Source of the DNA: JACDAN01 sp963834825
Lineage (GTDB): Bacteria; Actinomycetota; Thermoleophilia; Gaiellales; Gaiellaceae
Assembly (NCBI GenBank): GCA_963834825.1
Contig: CAWICZ010000014.1
Span: 806,001 to 870,000 of the forward strand
Reading direction: 5' to 3'
Length of the DNA: 64,000 nt
A program made the position numbers and the translations under genes. Of this stretch, positions 8,136-16,323 are shown piece after piece. The notes under the pieces were generated by a model. That model was not told the DNA's origin and made no database searches. It saw only the letters and a list, made by a program, of their open reading frames with translations. Numbering within the stretch: the first letter of the stretch is position 1; each line of letters starts with the position of its first letter.

Positions 8136-9017
8136 GTGCTCCCGCTCGAAGCCGTGCCCAACTTCTCGGAGGGTCGGGATCGGGCGACGATCGCCGCGAT
8201 CGCCGGGGCGCTGGGGGCCCGGGCGCGCCTGCTCGACGTTCACACCGATCCGGATCACAACCGGTCGGTCTTCACGGTAGTCGGCGACGACGTGGGCCTC
8301 GTTGAAGGGCTGCTGGCGGCGGTCGCGGCGGCGCGGGATCGAATCGACCTCGGTGTCCACGAGGGGGCGCACCCGCGGATCGGCGCGGCGGATGTCGTCC
8401 CGGTCGTGCCGCTGCGTCCCGGCGACATGGAGCGAGCGCGGACTGCGGCGTTTAGCCTCGCGCGCCGTGTGGGGGAGGAGCTCGACCTGCCGGTGTTCCT
8501 CTACGGCGAGCTCGCGCCCGGCCGCGGACCGGCGTTCTTTCGCGTAGGTGGGACGGCCGAGCTTGCGCGCAGGCTGTCGGCCGGTGAGCTCCGGCCCGAC
8601 TTCGGGCCCGAAGCGCTCCACCCGAGCGCCGGCGGAGTCATCGTCGGCGCGCGCAAGCCGCTGATCGCCATCAACGTCGACCTGCGCGCCGGTTCCGTCG
8701 CGGACGCTCGCGAGATTGCGGCAGTCGTTCGCGAGCGAGACGGCGGGTTTCCGGGAGTGCGCGCGCTCGGCCTGGAGCTCTCCGGCGCCGGCCGCGTGCA
8801 GGTGAGCATGAACGTCGAGGATTGGGAGGCCTCGGCGCTGCACGAGATCATCGCGCGGATCGAAGCCGAGGCCGCTAGCCGGGGGGTCGAGGTCGCCGGC
8901 TGCGAGCTCGTCGGGTTGATGCCGGCCGGTGCGGCTGCGTCTGCCGCGGGGGCGATGCTCCGGATCGACGGGTTCGATGCATCCCGCCTGATCGAGACTC
9001 GGTTGCTGGAGGACTAG
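8136..9017 (+). CDS. ftcD: Glutamate formiminotransferase
   Basis: Transfers the formimino group of N-formimino-L-glutamate, the product of histidine breakdown, to tetrahydrofolate. 293 residues, the size of the transferase half only; no cyclodeaminase domain is present. Family blocks: AVPNFSEGRD at the N-terminus, DVHTDPDHNRSVFT, HEGAHPRIGAADVVP and the C-terminal NVEDWEAS. It is first in the hut operon, so the organism disposes of formiminoglutamate through folate; no hutG hydrolase is seen. GTG start, leaderless promoter. Confidence 0.92.
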   Translation: MLPLEAVPNFSEGRDRATIAAIAGALGARARLLDVHTDPDHNRSVFTVVGDDVGLVEGLLAAVAAARDRIDLGVHEGAHPRIGAADVVPVVPLRPGDMERARTAAFSLARRVGEELDLPVFLYGELAPGRGPAFFRVGGTAELARRLSAGELRPDFGPEALHPSAGGVIVGARKPLIAINVDLRAGSVADAREIAAVVRERDGGFPGVRALGLELSGAGRVQVSMNVEDWEASALHEIIARIEAEAASRGVEVAGCELVGLMPAGAAASAAGAMLRIDGFDASRLIETRLLED

Positions 9018-9020
9018 AGT
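9015..9020 (+). promoter_or_regulatory. Possible internal -10 box before hutH
   Basis: TAGAGT ends 6 nt before GTG 9027. It overlaps the stop of the preceding gene, so hutH may have its own leaderless transcript within the operon. Confidence 0.4.
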
Positions 9021-9026
9021 CAGGGC

Positions 9027-10562
9027 GTGATCGAGACGCAGCCCGTGACGGGCGACGATCTCACCGTCGACCACGTGTGGGCGGTGGCGCTGGAAGGCGT
9101 CCCCGCCTCCCTGTCAGACGCGGCGAAGGACCGGATGCGCGCCGGGCGTGCGGTCGTGGAGGCGGCCGCCGAGAATCCAGCGCGTACCTACGGGGTCAAT
9201 ACCGGATTCGGGCTGCTCGTCTCGAAGACGATCCCGGCGGAGCTGGCGGACGAGCTCCAGGTCCGGTTGCTGCGAAGTCACGCTTGCGGGGTCGGCGAGC
9301 CGTACCCGGAGGAAGTCGTCCGCGCGGCGCTCCTCCTCCGCGCGAACGCGCTTGCGATCGGCACGTCGGGGACGCGCGTCGAGGTGGCCGAGCTCCTTGT
9401 CGAATGTCTGAACCGCGGGGTGCTCCCGCGGGTGCCGAGTCGGGGCTCCGTCGGGGCGAGCGGCGACCTGGCGCCGCTGGCGCACCTCGCGCTGCCGTTG
9501 ATCGGCGAGGGCGAGGCCTGGGTCGACGGCGAGCTGCTGCCGGGCGTAGAGGCATTGCGACGGGTCGGGCTCGAGCCACTGCGGCTCCGCGCCAAGGAGG
9601 GGCTCTCGCTCATCAACGGCACGCAGTTCATGGCGGCGTTCGGAGCGTTGGGAGTCGTTCGTGCGCGCCGGCTGGCGGTCGCGGCCGACATTGCGTGCGC
9701 CTTGACGATCGAAGCGCTCGAGGGATCGCGCCAGGGCTTCCGCCCCGAGGTGCAGGCGCTCAGGCCCCTGCGCGGGCAGGGCGAATCGGCGGAGAACCTT
9801 CGCCGACTCGTCGGCGGGTCGGACGTGATGGAGTCGCACCGTTGGTGCGGCCGCGTCCAGGACGCGTACTCCCTGCGGTGCGCACCCCAGGTTCATGGCG
9901 CGTGCCGCGATTTGCTCCGCTACGTGGAGGAGACGGTCGCGATCGAGCTGAACGCGGCCACGGACAATCCACTTGTCCTGGTCGAGCAGGGCGAGATCGT
10001 CTCGAACGGGAACTTCCACGGGCAGCCGCTCGCCTTCGGGCTCGACGCGCTGGCGATGGCGGCTTCGGAGCTGGCGAGCATCTCTGAGCGCAGGACGGAG
10101 CGGCTGGTGAATCCGAGCTTGTCGGAGGGGCTGCCGGCATTCCTCGCCGCCGACGGCGGGCTCAATTCGGGCTTCATGATCCCGCAGTACGTGGCCGCCT
10201 CGCTGGTCAGCGAGAACAAGGCGCTCGCCCACCCGGCGAGCGTCGACTCGATCCCGACGAGCGCCGGCCAGGAGGACCATGTCTCGATGGGCAATGCCGC
10301 TGGGCTGAAGGCGTGGCAGGTGCTCGCGAATTCCGAGCGTGCGGTTGCGATCGAGTTGCTTGCCGCGGCGCAGGCGGTCGAGTTCCTTGCGCCGCTCGCT
10401 CCCGGACGCGGCTCCGAGGCGGCCCGGGCGTTCGTCCGATCGCTGTCGCCCAGGGTCGTGGAAGACCGACCACTCTCGCGCGAGATCGAGTCGGTCGCGG
10501 CCTCGATCCAGGACGGGTCGTTGGCAGCCGCGGTCGAAGCCGAGGTCGGAGAGCTGCGGTGA
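9027..10562 (+). CDS. hutH: Histidine ammonia-lyase
   Basis: Deaminates histidine to urocanate. 511 residues, the normal length. The MIO prosthetic group forms from A144-S145-G146 in GSVGASGDLAPLAHL. Other family blocks include YGVNTGFG, INGTQFM, RVQDAYSLRC and DNPLV. Its TGA overlaps the GTG of the next small membrane protein gene. First committed step of the hut operon. Confidence 0.97.
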   Translation: MIETQPVTGDDLTVDHVWAVALEGVPASLSDAAKDRMRAGRAVVEAAAENPARTYGVNTGFGLLVSKTIPAELADELQVRLLRSHACGVGEPYPEEVVRAALLLRANALAIGTSGTRVEVAELLVECLNRGVLPRVPSRGSVGASGDLAPLAHLALPLIGEGEAWVDGELLPGVEALRRVGLEPLRLRAKEGLSLINGTQFMAAFGALGVVRARRLAVAADIACALTIEALEGSRQGFRPEVQALRPLRGQGESAENLRRLVGGSDVMESHRWCGRVQDAYSLRCAPQVHGACRDLLRYVEETVAIELNAATDNPLVLVEQGEIVSNGNFHGQPLAFGLDALAMAASELASISERRTERLVNPSLSEGLPAFLAADGGLNSGFMIPQYVAASLVSENKALAHPASVDSIPTSAGQEDHVSMGNAAGLKAWQVLANSERAVAIELLAAAQAVEFLAPLAPGRGSEAARAFVRSLSPRVVEDRPLSREIESVAASIQDGSLAAAVEAEVGELR

Positions 10563-10768
10563 CAGACGAGAAGCTTCCGAAGCGGCCGTTTCGGGACAGC
10601 GCGATCTTCTACGGCGTGTTGGCCGTTCTCGGGTTCGGTTTCCTGCTCCTGACCGGGCAGGAGGCGATGAAGGCGGCGCTCGGAGCAGGCGCGGCATTCC
10701 TGCTCGCGACTTCGTGGAGCTGGTGGCGCTTCGCCCGGGCCCAGAACGACCAGGAGCGGAGCCGATGA
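10559..10768 (+). CDS. Small two-helix membrane protein within the hut operon
   Basis: 69 residues. It begins MTDEKLPKRPFRDS, followed by two hydrophobic segments (about 17-33 and 40-56) and a charged tail. It is coupled on both sides: GTGA with hutH and ATGA with hutU. No family recognised. A membrane peptide embedded between two catabolic enzymes could be a small transporter component or a membrane anchor, but this is a guess. Confidence 0.7.
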   Translation: MTDEKLPKRPFRDSAIFYGVLAVLGFGFLLLTGQEAMKAALGAGAAFLLATSWSWWRFARAQNDQERSR

Positions 10769-12474
10769 CGGCCGTCGAGACGCTGGACGCGGCGGTCGAG
10801 GCGCTCTGCGGCGATCTGTCGTCGATCCGCGCGCCGCGCGGGACGACGCTGACCGCTCGGTCGTGGGCGACCGAAGCGCCGCTCCGCATGCTCCTGAACA
10901 ACCTCGACCCCGAGGTGGCCGAGCGGCCCGAGGAGCTCGTCGTGTACGGCGGATCGGGCAAGGCCGCGCGGGACCACGACTCGCTGCGGGCGCTCGTCGG
11001 CTCGCTGCTGCGGCTGGGCGAGGACGAGACGCTGCTCGTCCAGAGCGGCAAGCCCGTCGGAGTGTTCCGCACGCATGCCGGCGCGCCGAGGGTGCTGATT
11101 GCGAACTCGCTGCTCGTGCCGCGCTGGGCGACCTGGGACGAGTTCCGGCGCCTCGAGGCGCTCGGCCTGACGATGTTCGGGCAGATGACGGCCGGAAGTT
11201 GGATCTACATCGGCACGCAAGGGATCCTCCAGGGCACATACCAGACCTTCGCGGCGGCGGGCGAAAAGCACTTTGGGTCGCCGGACCTGTCCGGGCGGAC
11301 GATTCTGACCGCCGGCCTCGGCGGCATGGGCGGCGCGCAGCCCCTCGCGGGCGCGATGGCCGGCGCCGCGATCCTCTGCGTGGACGTCGATCCGACGCGG
11401 ATCGAGCGTCGTCTCGAGACGCGCTACCTCGACGAGGCCTCCGACTCGCTCGATGACGCGCTTCGACGCGTGCGGGCCGCGGCCGGAGAGGGCCGGGCGC
11501 TCTCCGTGGGGCTGCTCGGAAACGCGGCCGACGTCGTCCCGGAACTCGCTCGCCGCGGCGAGCCGTTCGACCTCGTCACGGATCAGACGGCAGCGCACGA
11601 TCCGCTCAACGGCTACGTGCCGCTCGGACTGGATGTCGAGGCGGCGGCGGGGCTTCGGGCGCGTGATCCGGAGGAGTACCTGTCACGAGCCCGTGACTCG
11701 ATCGCAACACATGTGCGCGGGCTGTTGGAGTACGTCCGGGCCGGGAGCTATGTTTTCGATTATGGCAACAATCTTCGAGGTGAGGCCAGTGAAGGTGGCG
11801 TAGCGGACGCGTTTTCATATCCGGGCTTTGTCCCGGCGTACATCAGGCCGCTCTTCTGCCGGGGGATCGGGCCGTTCCGCTGGGCGGCGCTGTCGGGAGA
11901 GGCGAGCGACATCGCGGCGATCGACGCGGCGCTCCGCGAGCTCTTCCCCGATGACGCGCTGCTGCAGCGGTGGCTCCAGCTCGCACCGGAGCGGGTGGCA
12001 TTCCAGGGGCTTCCCGCGCGGATCTGCTGGCTGGGGCTCGGCGACCGGGCCAAGGCCGGCCAAGCGATCAACGAGCTCGTCCGGAGCGGCGAGGTCGCGG
12101 CGCCGATCGTGATCGGCCGTGACCACCTCGACTCCGGGTCGGTGGCCTCGCCGTACCGCGAGACCGAGGCGATGAGGGACGGCTCCGACGCGATCGCCGA
12201 CTGGCCGATCCTCAACGCCCTGCTGAACACGGCCGCGGGCGCGACGTGGGTCAGCGTCCACCACGGTGGGGGCGTCGGCATCGGGAACTCGATCCACGCC
12301 GGCATGGTCGTCCTCGCCGACGGCACGGATGAGGCCGCCCAGCGTCTCGAGCGGGTGCTCACGGCCGATCCCGGCACCGGGGTGCTCCGGCATGCCGACG
12401 CGGGCTACCCGGAGGCGCTCGAGACGGCCGAGCGGTACGGCCTCGAGCTCCCCACGCGGCCGAGCGGCGGGTGA
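10765..12474 (+). CDS. hutU: Urocanate hydratase
   Basis: Hydrates urocanate to imidazolonepropionate with tightly bound NAD. 569 residues against a usual 550-560. Family blocks are easy to see: VYGGSGKAARDH, GQMTAGSWIYIGTQGILQGT, TAGLGGMGGAQPLA, VDVDPTRIERR, and a C-terminal HHGGGVGIGNSIHAG. The ATG at 10765 overlaps the stop of the small membrane protein. The reading frame is open further upstream, but that part shadows hutH. Confidence 0.96.
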   Translation: MTAVETLDAAVEALCGDLSSIRAPRGTTLTARSWATEAPLRMLLNNLDPEVAERPEELVVYGGSGKAARDHDSLRALVGSLLRLGEDETLLVQSGKPVGVFRTHAGAPRVLIANSLLVPRWATWDEFRRLEALGLTMFGQMTAGSWIYIGTQGILQGTYQTFAAAGEKHFGSPDLSGRTILTAGLGGMGGAQPLAGAMAGAAILCVDVDPTRIERRLETRYLDEASDSLDDALRRVRAAAGEGRALSVGLLGNAADVVPELARRGEPFDLVTDQTAAHDPLNGYVPLGLDVEAAAGLRARDPEEYLSRARDSIATHVRGLLEYVRAGSYVFDYGNNLRGEASEGGVADAFSYPGFVPAYIRPLFCRGIGPFRWAALSGEASDIAAIDAALRELFPDDALLQRWLQLAPERVAFQGLPARICWLGLGDRAKAGQAINELVRSGEVAAPIVIGRDHLDSGSVASPYRETEAMRDGSDAIADWPILNALLNTAAGATWVSVHHGGGVGIGNSIHAGMVVLADGTDEAAQRLERVLTADPGTGVLRHADAGYPEALETAERYGLELPTRPSGG

Positions 12475-13709
12475 CCGACGCCTCGGCCGGCGGCCGCCGG
12501 CTCCTGATCCGCGATCTCGAGCAGCTCGCCACGGCGGCGGGTACCGGTGCCCCTCTTCGCGGACAGGAGCTGGGTGCAGTCGACACGATCGACGGCGCGT
12601 ATGTGCTCTGCGCCGGCGGCCGCATCGAAGCCGTGGGGCGGATGGGCGACCTGGCGGCTCTCGACGGCGACATCGAGGAGGTCGACGGGCAAGGGCTGTG
12701 CGCGATTCCCGGCCTCGTCGACTGCCATACCCACGCGTGCTTCGCGGGCGACCGCGTCGAGGAGTTCTCGATGCGCGCGGCGGGAGCGGGCTATGAAGAG
12801 CTTCATGCCGCCGGTGGAGGGATTCTCTCGACCGTCCGGGCGACGCGTGCCGCCGGCGCCGAAGGGCTTCGAGCGGCGCTTCGCCGCCATCGCGGATGGA
12901 TGCTTCGTGCGGGCACGACCACGTTCGAGGCGAAATCTGGTTACGGCCTCGATCGCGAGACCGAGCTTGCATCGCTCCGAGCGATTCGCGATGCGGGTGG
13001 CGCTGCGACGTTCCTCGGTGCCCACGCCGTCCCGCCGGAGTTCGAGTCCGCGGACGAGTACCTCGAGTGGTTGCTCGGCGAGGTGCTTCCCGACGCAGCG
13101 GAGTTGGCCGAGGCGGCGGATGTTTTCGTGGAGCGTGGAGCCTTCGACGTCCCGCAGGCGCGGCGGTACCTCAGCGAGGCGCGGCGGCACGGGCTCGCGA
13201 TCCGCCTCCACGCCGACCAGTTCACCGAGGCAGGCGGGGTCGACCTCGCCGTCGAGCTTCGGGCGCGATCGGTCGACCACCTGGAGGCGACGGGTGACCG
13301 GGGCATCCGCGCGCTGGGCGAGAGCGAGGTCACGGCCGTCCTGCTGCCGGCGAGCGCGCTCTTCCTCGATCGGCCGATGCCGCCGGCCCGTCAGCTCGTC
13401 GACGCCGGAGCCGTGGTCGCGCTCGCGACGGATTTCAACCCGGGCAGCGCGTTCTGCGAGAGCCTTCCACTCGTCATGTCCCTCGCATGCACGCAGCTGC
13501 GTCTCGCGCCCACCGAGGCGCTGGCTGCATGCACCGTCAACGCAGCTCACGTCCTCGACCGTGCAGACCGAAAGGGGCGACTGGCACCGGGGTACGACGC
13601 GGACGTCGTCCTCGTCGACGCGCCCGACTGGAGGTACGTCGCGTACCACCTCGCGGGCGACGTCATCGCCACGGTGATCGAGGACGGTCAAGCCGTCTGG
13701 CGACGCTAG
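12471..13709 (+). CDS. hutI: Imidazolonepropionase
   Basis: Hydrolyses imidazolonepropionate to formiminoglutamate, the substrate of the first gene of this operon. 412 residues, an amidohydrolase. Metal-binding and active-site blocks: GLVDCHTHACFAG, KSGYGLD, RLHADQFTEAGG, ATDFNPG. GTG start overlapping the hutU stop (GTGA). Last gene of the hut operon. Confidence 0.96.
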   Translation: MTDASAGGRRLLIRDLEQLATAAGTGAPLRGQELGAVDTIDGAYVLCAGGRIEAVGRMGDLAALDGDIEEVDGQGLCAIPGLVDCHTHACFAGDRVEEFSMRAAGAGYEELHAAGGGILSTVRATRAAGAEGLRAALRRHRGWMLRAGTTTFEAKSGYGLDRETELASLRAIRDAGGAATFLGAHAVPPEFESADEYLEWLLGEVLPDAAELAEAADVFVERGAFDVPQARRYLSEARRHGLAIRLHADQFTEAGGVDLAVELRARSVDHLEATGDRGIRALGESEVTAVLLPASALFLDRPMPPARQLVDAGAVVALATDFNPGSAFCESLPLVMSLACTQLRLAPTEALAACTVNAAHVLDRADRKGRLAPGYDADVVLVDAPDWRYVAYHLAGDVIATVIEDGQAVWRR

Positions 13710-13712
13710 GCT
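13707..13712 (+). promoter_or_regulatory. -10 box of the following membrane-protein gene
   Basis: TAGGCT lies 6 nt before ATG 13719, overlapping the hutI stop codon. No SD is visible. Confidence 0.4.
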
Positions 13713-13718
13713 TGCCGC

Positions 13719-14096
13719 ATGCCGAGCCGTAAGCAGCGCCGGCGCCGGGAGAAGGAGCGGCGCCACGAGTGGGAGGAAGTTTGGGTCGACGAGGAAGGGA
13801 ACGAGATCGAGCCTCCGCTCGAGGGCGAGCCGAGCCGTAACGGCAAGCGGGCAACGGCGTCCGCGCGTCCACAGTCCGGCGGGCGGACGGTCAACCCGCC
13901 GTCTTGGCGCCGCGTGGCCAAGCGAGGGCTGATCTTCGCGCCGCTCATGTTCCTGACCGTCACCTTCTTGAGCGGCGAGCTGACGATCGCTCAGCGGCTC
14001 CTGAACACGGCCTTCCTGCTCGCCTTCTTCCTGCCGTTCAGCTACGCCCTGGACGTGCTCATGTTCCGGATGGCCAGCCGCCGCGCGGGCCGCTAG
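13719..14096 (+). CDS. Hypothetical membrane protein with highly charged N-terminus
   Basis: 125 residues. The first 45 are very rich in Arg, Lys and Glu (SRKQRRRREKERRHEWEEV). Two hydrophobic segments follow, about 70-85 and 88-110, and the end is basic. Family not recognised. Probably a small inner-membrane protein with a cytoplasmic charged head. It faces the cupin gene, with a 14-bp palindrome in the 15-bp gap. Confidence 0.65.
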   Translation: MPSRKQRRRREKERRHEWEEVWVDEEGNEIEPPLEGEPSRNGKRATASARPQSGGRTVNPPSWRRVAKRGLIFAPLMFLTVTFLSGELTIAQRLLNTAFLLAFFLPFSYALDVLMFRMASRRAGR

Positions 14097-14102
14097 CGGG
14101 CT

Positions 14103-14116
14103 GCTAGCGCGCTAGC
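14103..14116. repeat. 14-bp palindrome between convergent genes
   Basis: GCTAGCGCGCTAGC is a perfect palindrome between two convergent stops, preceded by another GCTAGC at the stop of the membrane-protein gene. It may help end transcription from both sides; there is no T-run. Confidence 0.4.
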
Positions 14117-14468
14117 CGCTCGCGACGTCGCTGCGCGCCGGACCACCCCGGTAGTGGCCGGGGCCGGGCCAGGGCGCGAGGATCAGCAGCAGCCTGGCGC
14201 CGTCCGCAGACGACACCCGGTGTCGCTCCTTCTCCTCGAAGCGCACGAGCGTCCCCGGACCGGCGTCGAGCGATTCGCCGCCGGCTTCGAGCTGCACACT
14301 GCCGTCGACGACGACCATGTACGCGTGCTCGTGCACCTGGTGGTCGCCGAGCTCCTGGCCGGGGCCCATGCCGATCAGCACGGCGCGGGCTTCGTCGGTC
14401 GAGTGGAGGACGATCGGGCTCCTGGTACCGCCGGGAGTCTCGAGCTCGAGAAGGCTCCAGCTCTGCAC
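14112..14468 (-). CDS. Small cupin-domain protein
   Basis: 118 residues, one cupin barrel. Motif 1 is degenerate (GQELGDHQVHEHAYMVVVDGS, split here only by loop length) and keeps His and Glu ligands; motif 2 reads AGPGTLVRFEEKERHRV. Such proteins bind a metal and act as sensors or small isomerases. Role here unknown. GTG 14468 has TAGGAT 6 nt upstream on the same strand, i.e. leaderless. Confidence 0.8.
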   Translation of the reverse strand: MQSWSLLELETPGGTRSPIVLHSTDEARAVLIGMGPGQELGDHQVHEHAYMVVVDGSVQLEAGGESLDAGPGTLVRFEEKERHRVSSADGARLLLILAPWPGPGHYRGGPARSDVASG

Positions 14469-14474
14469 GGCGCG

Positions 14475-14480
14475 ATCCTA
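14475..14480 (-). promoter_or_regulatory. -10 box of the cupin gene
   Basis: TAGGAT on the minus strand ends 6 nt before the GTG start at 14468. Confidence 0.4.
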
Positions 14481-14499
14481 TCCCGCCCCGGCCCGTGGT

Positions 14500-14505
14500 T
14501 AGACT
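14500..14505 (+). promoter_or_regulatory. -10 box of the MBL hydrolase-hisS-aspS operon
   Basis: TAGACT ends 10 nt before ATG 14516. The short gap leaves at most a minimal leader. Confidence 0.4.
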
Positions 14506-14515
14506 CGCCGCCAGG

Positions 14516-15133
14516 ATGGCCCCGGTCGTCGACGCCTATGCGCTCGGTCCGACGCAGACGAACTGCTACGTCGTGCGGGCGGACGCGAGCGCCCAGGAAG
14601 CGGTCGTCGTCGACCCGGGGTACGACGAAATCGAGCCGGAGTTCGCCGTGGCGGCGATCCTCGTCACGCACTGCCACTGGGACCACCTGGGTGGCGTCGC
14701 CCGGCTCGCCGAGTCCACGGACGCCCGCGTCTACATGCCCGAGAGCGAGGCCGCCGTTCTCGAGAATCCCGAAGCCTTCTACCCGGGACAGCAGATCCGA
14801 CCGTACTCACCGGACGTCCGACTGGTCGACGGGGACTCGATCGAGGCCGCCGGCTTGAGCTTCGAGACGCTTTCGGTGCCGGGACATTCGCCCGGCCACG
14901 TTGCCTTCGCAACGGACGGCGTGCTCTTCTCGGGTGACGTCCTCTTCGCCGGAAGTGTCGGCCGGACCGATCTGCCGTTCGCCGACTGGGACACATTGGC
15001 CGAGTCGATTCGCGCGCTCGTCGGCCGGTTTCCGCCCGAGACCGTCGTCTACCCGGGACATGGCCCGCCGACGACGCTCGGCGCGGAGGTCGCGGGCAAC
15101 CCCTTCCTCGCGGAGCTCCGCGCCGCGACGTGA
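14516..15133 (+). CDS. MBL-fold metallo-hydrolase, glyoxalase II-like
   Basis: 205 residues. The zinc motif THCHWDHLGG is intact, followed by VPGHSPGHVAF, FSGDVLFAGSVGRTD and the late His in YPGHGPPTTLG, as in glyoxalase II and related thioester hydrolases. ATG 14516 is preferred over an upstream GTG at 14495 because of the TAGACT box just before it. Its TGA overlaps the GTG of hisS, a frequent pairing in bacteria. Substrate not determined. Confidence 0.88.
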   Translation: MAPVVDAYALGPTQTNCYVVRADASAQEAVVVDPGYDEIEPEFAVAAILVTHCHWDHLGGVARLAESTDARVYMPESEAAVLENPEAFYPGQQIRPYSPDVRLVDGDSIEAAGLSFETLSVPGHSPGHVAFATDGVLFSGDVLFAGSVGRTDLPFADWDTLAESIRALVGRFPPETVVYPGHGPPTTLGAEVAGNPFLAELRAAT

Positions 15134-16323
15134 AGTTCGAGGCGCCGCGAGGAACCCACGACATCCTCCCCTCCGAGCAGCCGATGTGGCGGCGGGTGTT
15201 CGGGGAAGTGGAGCGCCTTTGCGCTTTGTACGGCTACCGCAGGATCGATACGCCCGGCATCGAGGACACGGAGCTCTTCGTGCGCACCTCGGGACAGGGC
15301 TCCGACGTGGTCCAGAAGGAGATGTACACGTTCCAGGACCGCGGCGGGCGCTCGCTGACCCTCCGCCCGGAGGCGACGGCGCCGATCTGTCGCGCGTACC
15401 TCGAGCACGGAATGCACCGTGACCCGCAGCCGGTCAAGCTCTTCACGGTCGGCCCGATGTGGCGCTACGACCGGCCGCAGCGGGGTCGCTACCGGGAGCA
15501 TTGGCAGCTGTCCGTCGAGGCGATCGGGTCGGACGATCCGGCCGTGGACGCGGAGCTGATCAGGTTCTACGACGAGCTCCTCGGCCGGCTCGGCGTCACG
15601 GACTACGTCCTGCAGCTGAACTCGATCGGCGACACCAACTGCCGTCCTGCCTATCTCGAGCGGCTCGAGCGCTGGCTGGACGAGCACGAGGCCGAGCTGG
15701 ACGACGAAGCACGGGTGAAGCGGCAGACGAACCCTCTTCGCGTCTTCGACGTCAAGAGCGAGCGGGTCCAGGAGGCGCTCGCCGCCGCGCCGAAGATCGG
15801 CGATTCGCTCTGCGCTGCGTGCCGGGAGCACTTCGAGCAGGTCCGCGGGTTCCTCGACGCGCTCGGCGTGCGCTATCAGCTCCATCCGACGCTCGTTCGG
15901 GGCCTCGACTACTACACGCGCACGACGTTCGAGTTCAAGGACGAGGCGATCGGTGCGCAGGACTCGATTTGCGGCGGCGGCCGCTATGACGGGCTGATCG
16001 AGGCAATCGGCGGCCCGCCGACGCCCGGAATCGGCTTCGGCGCCGGGATCGAGCGCCTGCTGCTCTCGATCGGCGAGTCTGAGGAGGAGCCGGAGCGCAT
16101 CGACGTGTTCTTCATCGCCGACGAGGGAGCAGACCGGAAGGCGATCGCCGCGGCGCTTGCTGAACTCCGTCGTCGCGGCATCAGCGCCGACATGGACTAC
16201 GCGGGCAGGTCGGTCAAGGGGCAGCGGACGCAGGCGACCCGTTTGGGCGCCCGGCGTGTCGAGGTGGTCTCGTCCGGACAGACACCGGACGTCAACGCGC
16301 TCGTCGCGGAGCTCGAGCGATGA
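15130..16323 (+). CDS. hisS: Histidyl-tRNA synthetase
   Basis: Charges tRNA-His. 397 residues, slightly shorter than the usual 420. Class II motif 2 is in TLRPEATAPICRAY; histidine-specific block LVRGLDYYTRTTFEF; motif 3 region TPGIGFGAGIERLLL; C-terminal anticodon-binding domain from about residue 310. Coupled by GTGA to the hydrolase before it and by ATGA to aspS after it. Confidence 0.96.
   Translation: MKFEAPRGTHDILPSEQPMWRRVFGEVERLCALYGYRRIDTPGIEDTELFVRTSGQGSDVVQKEMYTFQDRGGRSLTLRPEATAPICRAYLEHGMHRDPQPVKLFTVGPMWRYDRPQRGRYREHWQLSVEAIGSDDPAVDAELIRFYDELLGRLGVTDYVLQLNSIGDTNCRPAYLERLERWLDEHEAELDDEARVKRQTNPLRVFDVKSERVQEALAAAPKIGDSLCAACREHFEQVRGFLDALGVRYQLHPTLVRGLDYYTRTTFEFKDEAIGAQDSICGGGRYDGLIEAIGGPPTPGIGFGAGIERLLLSIGESEEEPERIDVFFIADEGADRKAIAAALAELRRRGISADMDYAGRSVKGQRTQATRLGARRVEVVSSGQTPDVNALVAELER

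Noticed and set aside
7530..9074. 514-codon minus-strand ORF extending the methyltransferase upstream
   Set aside because: The upstream two thirds lie antisense to ftcD; the real start is GTG 8117 with a promoter box.
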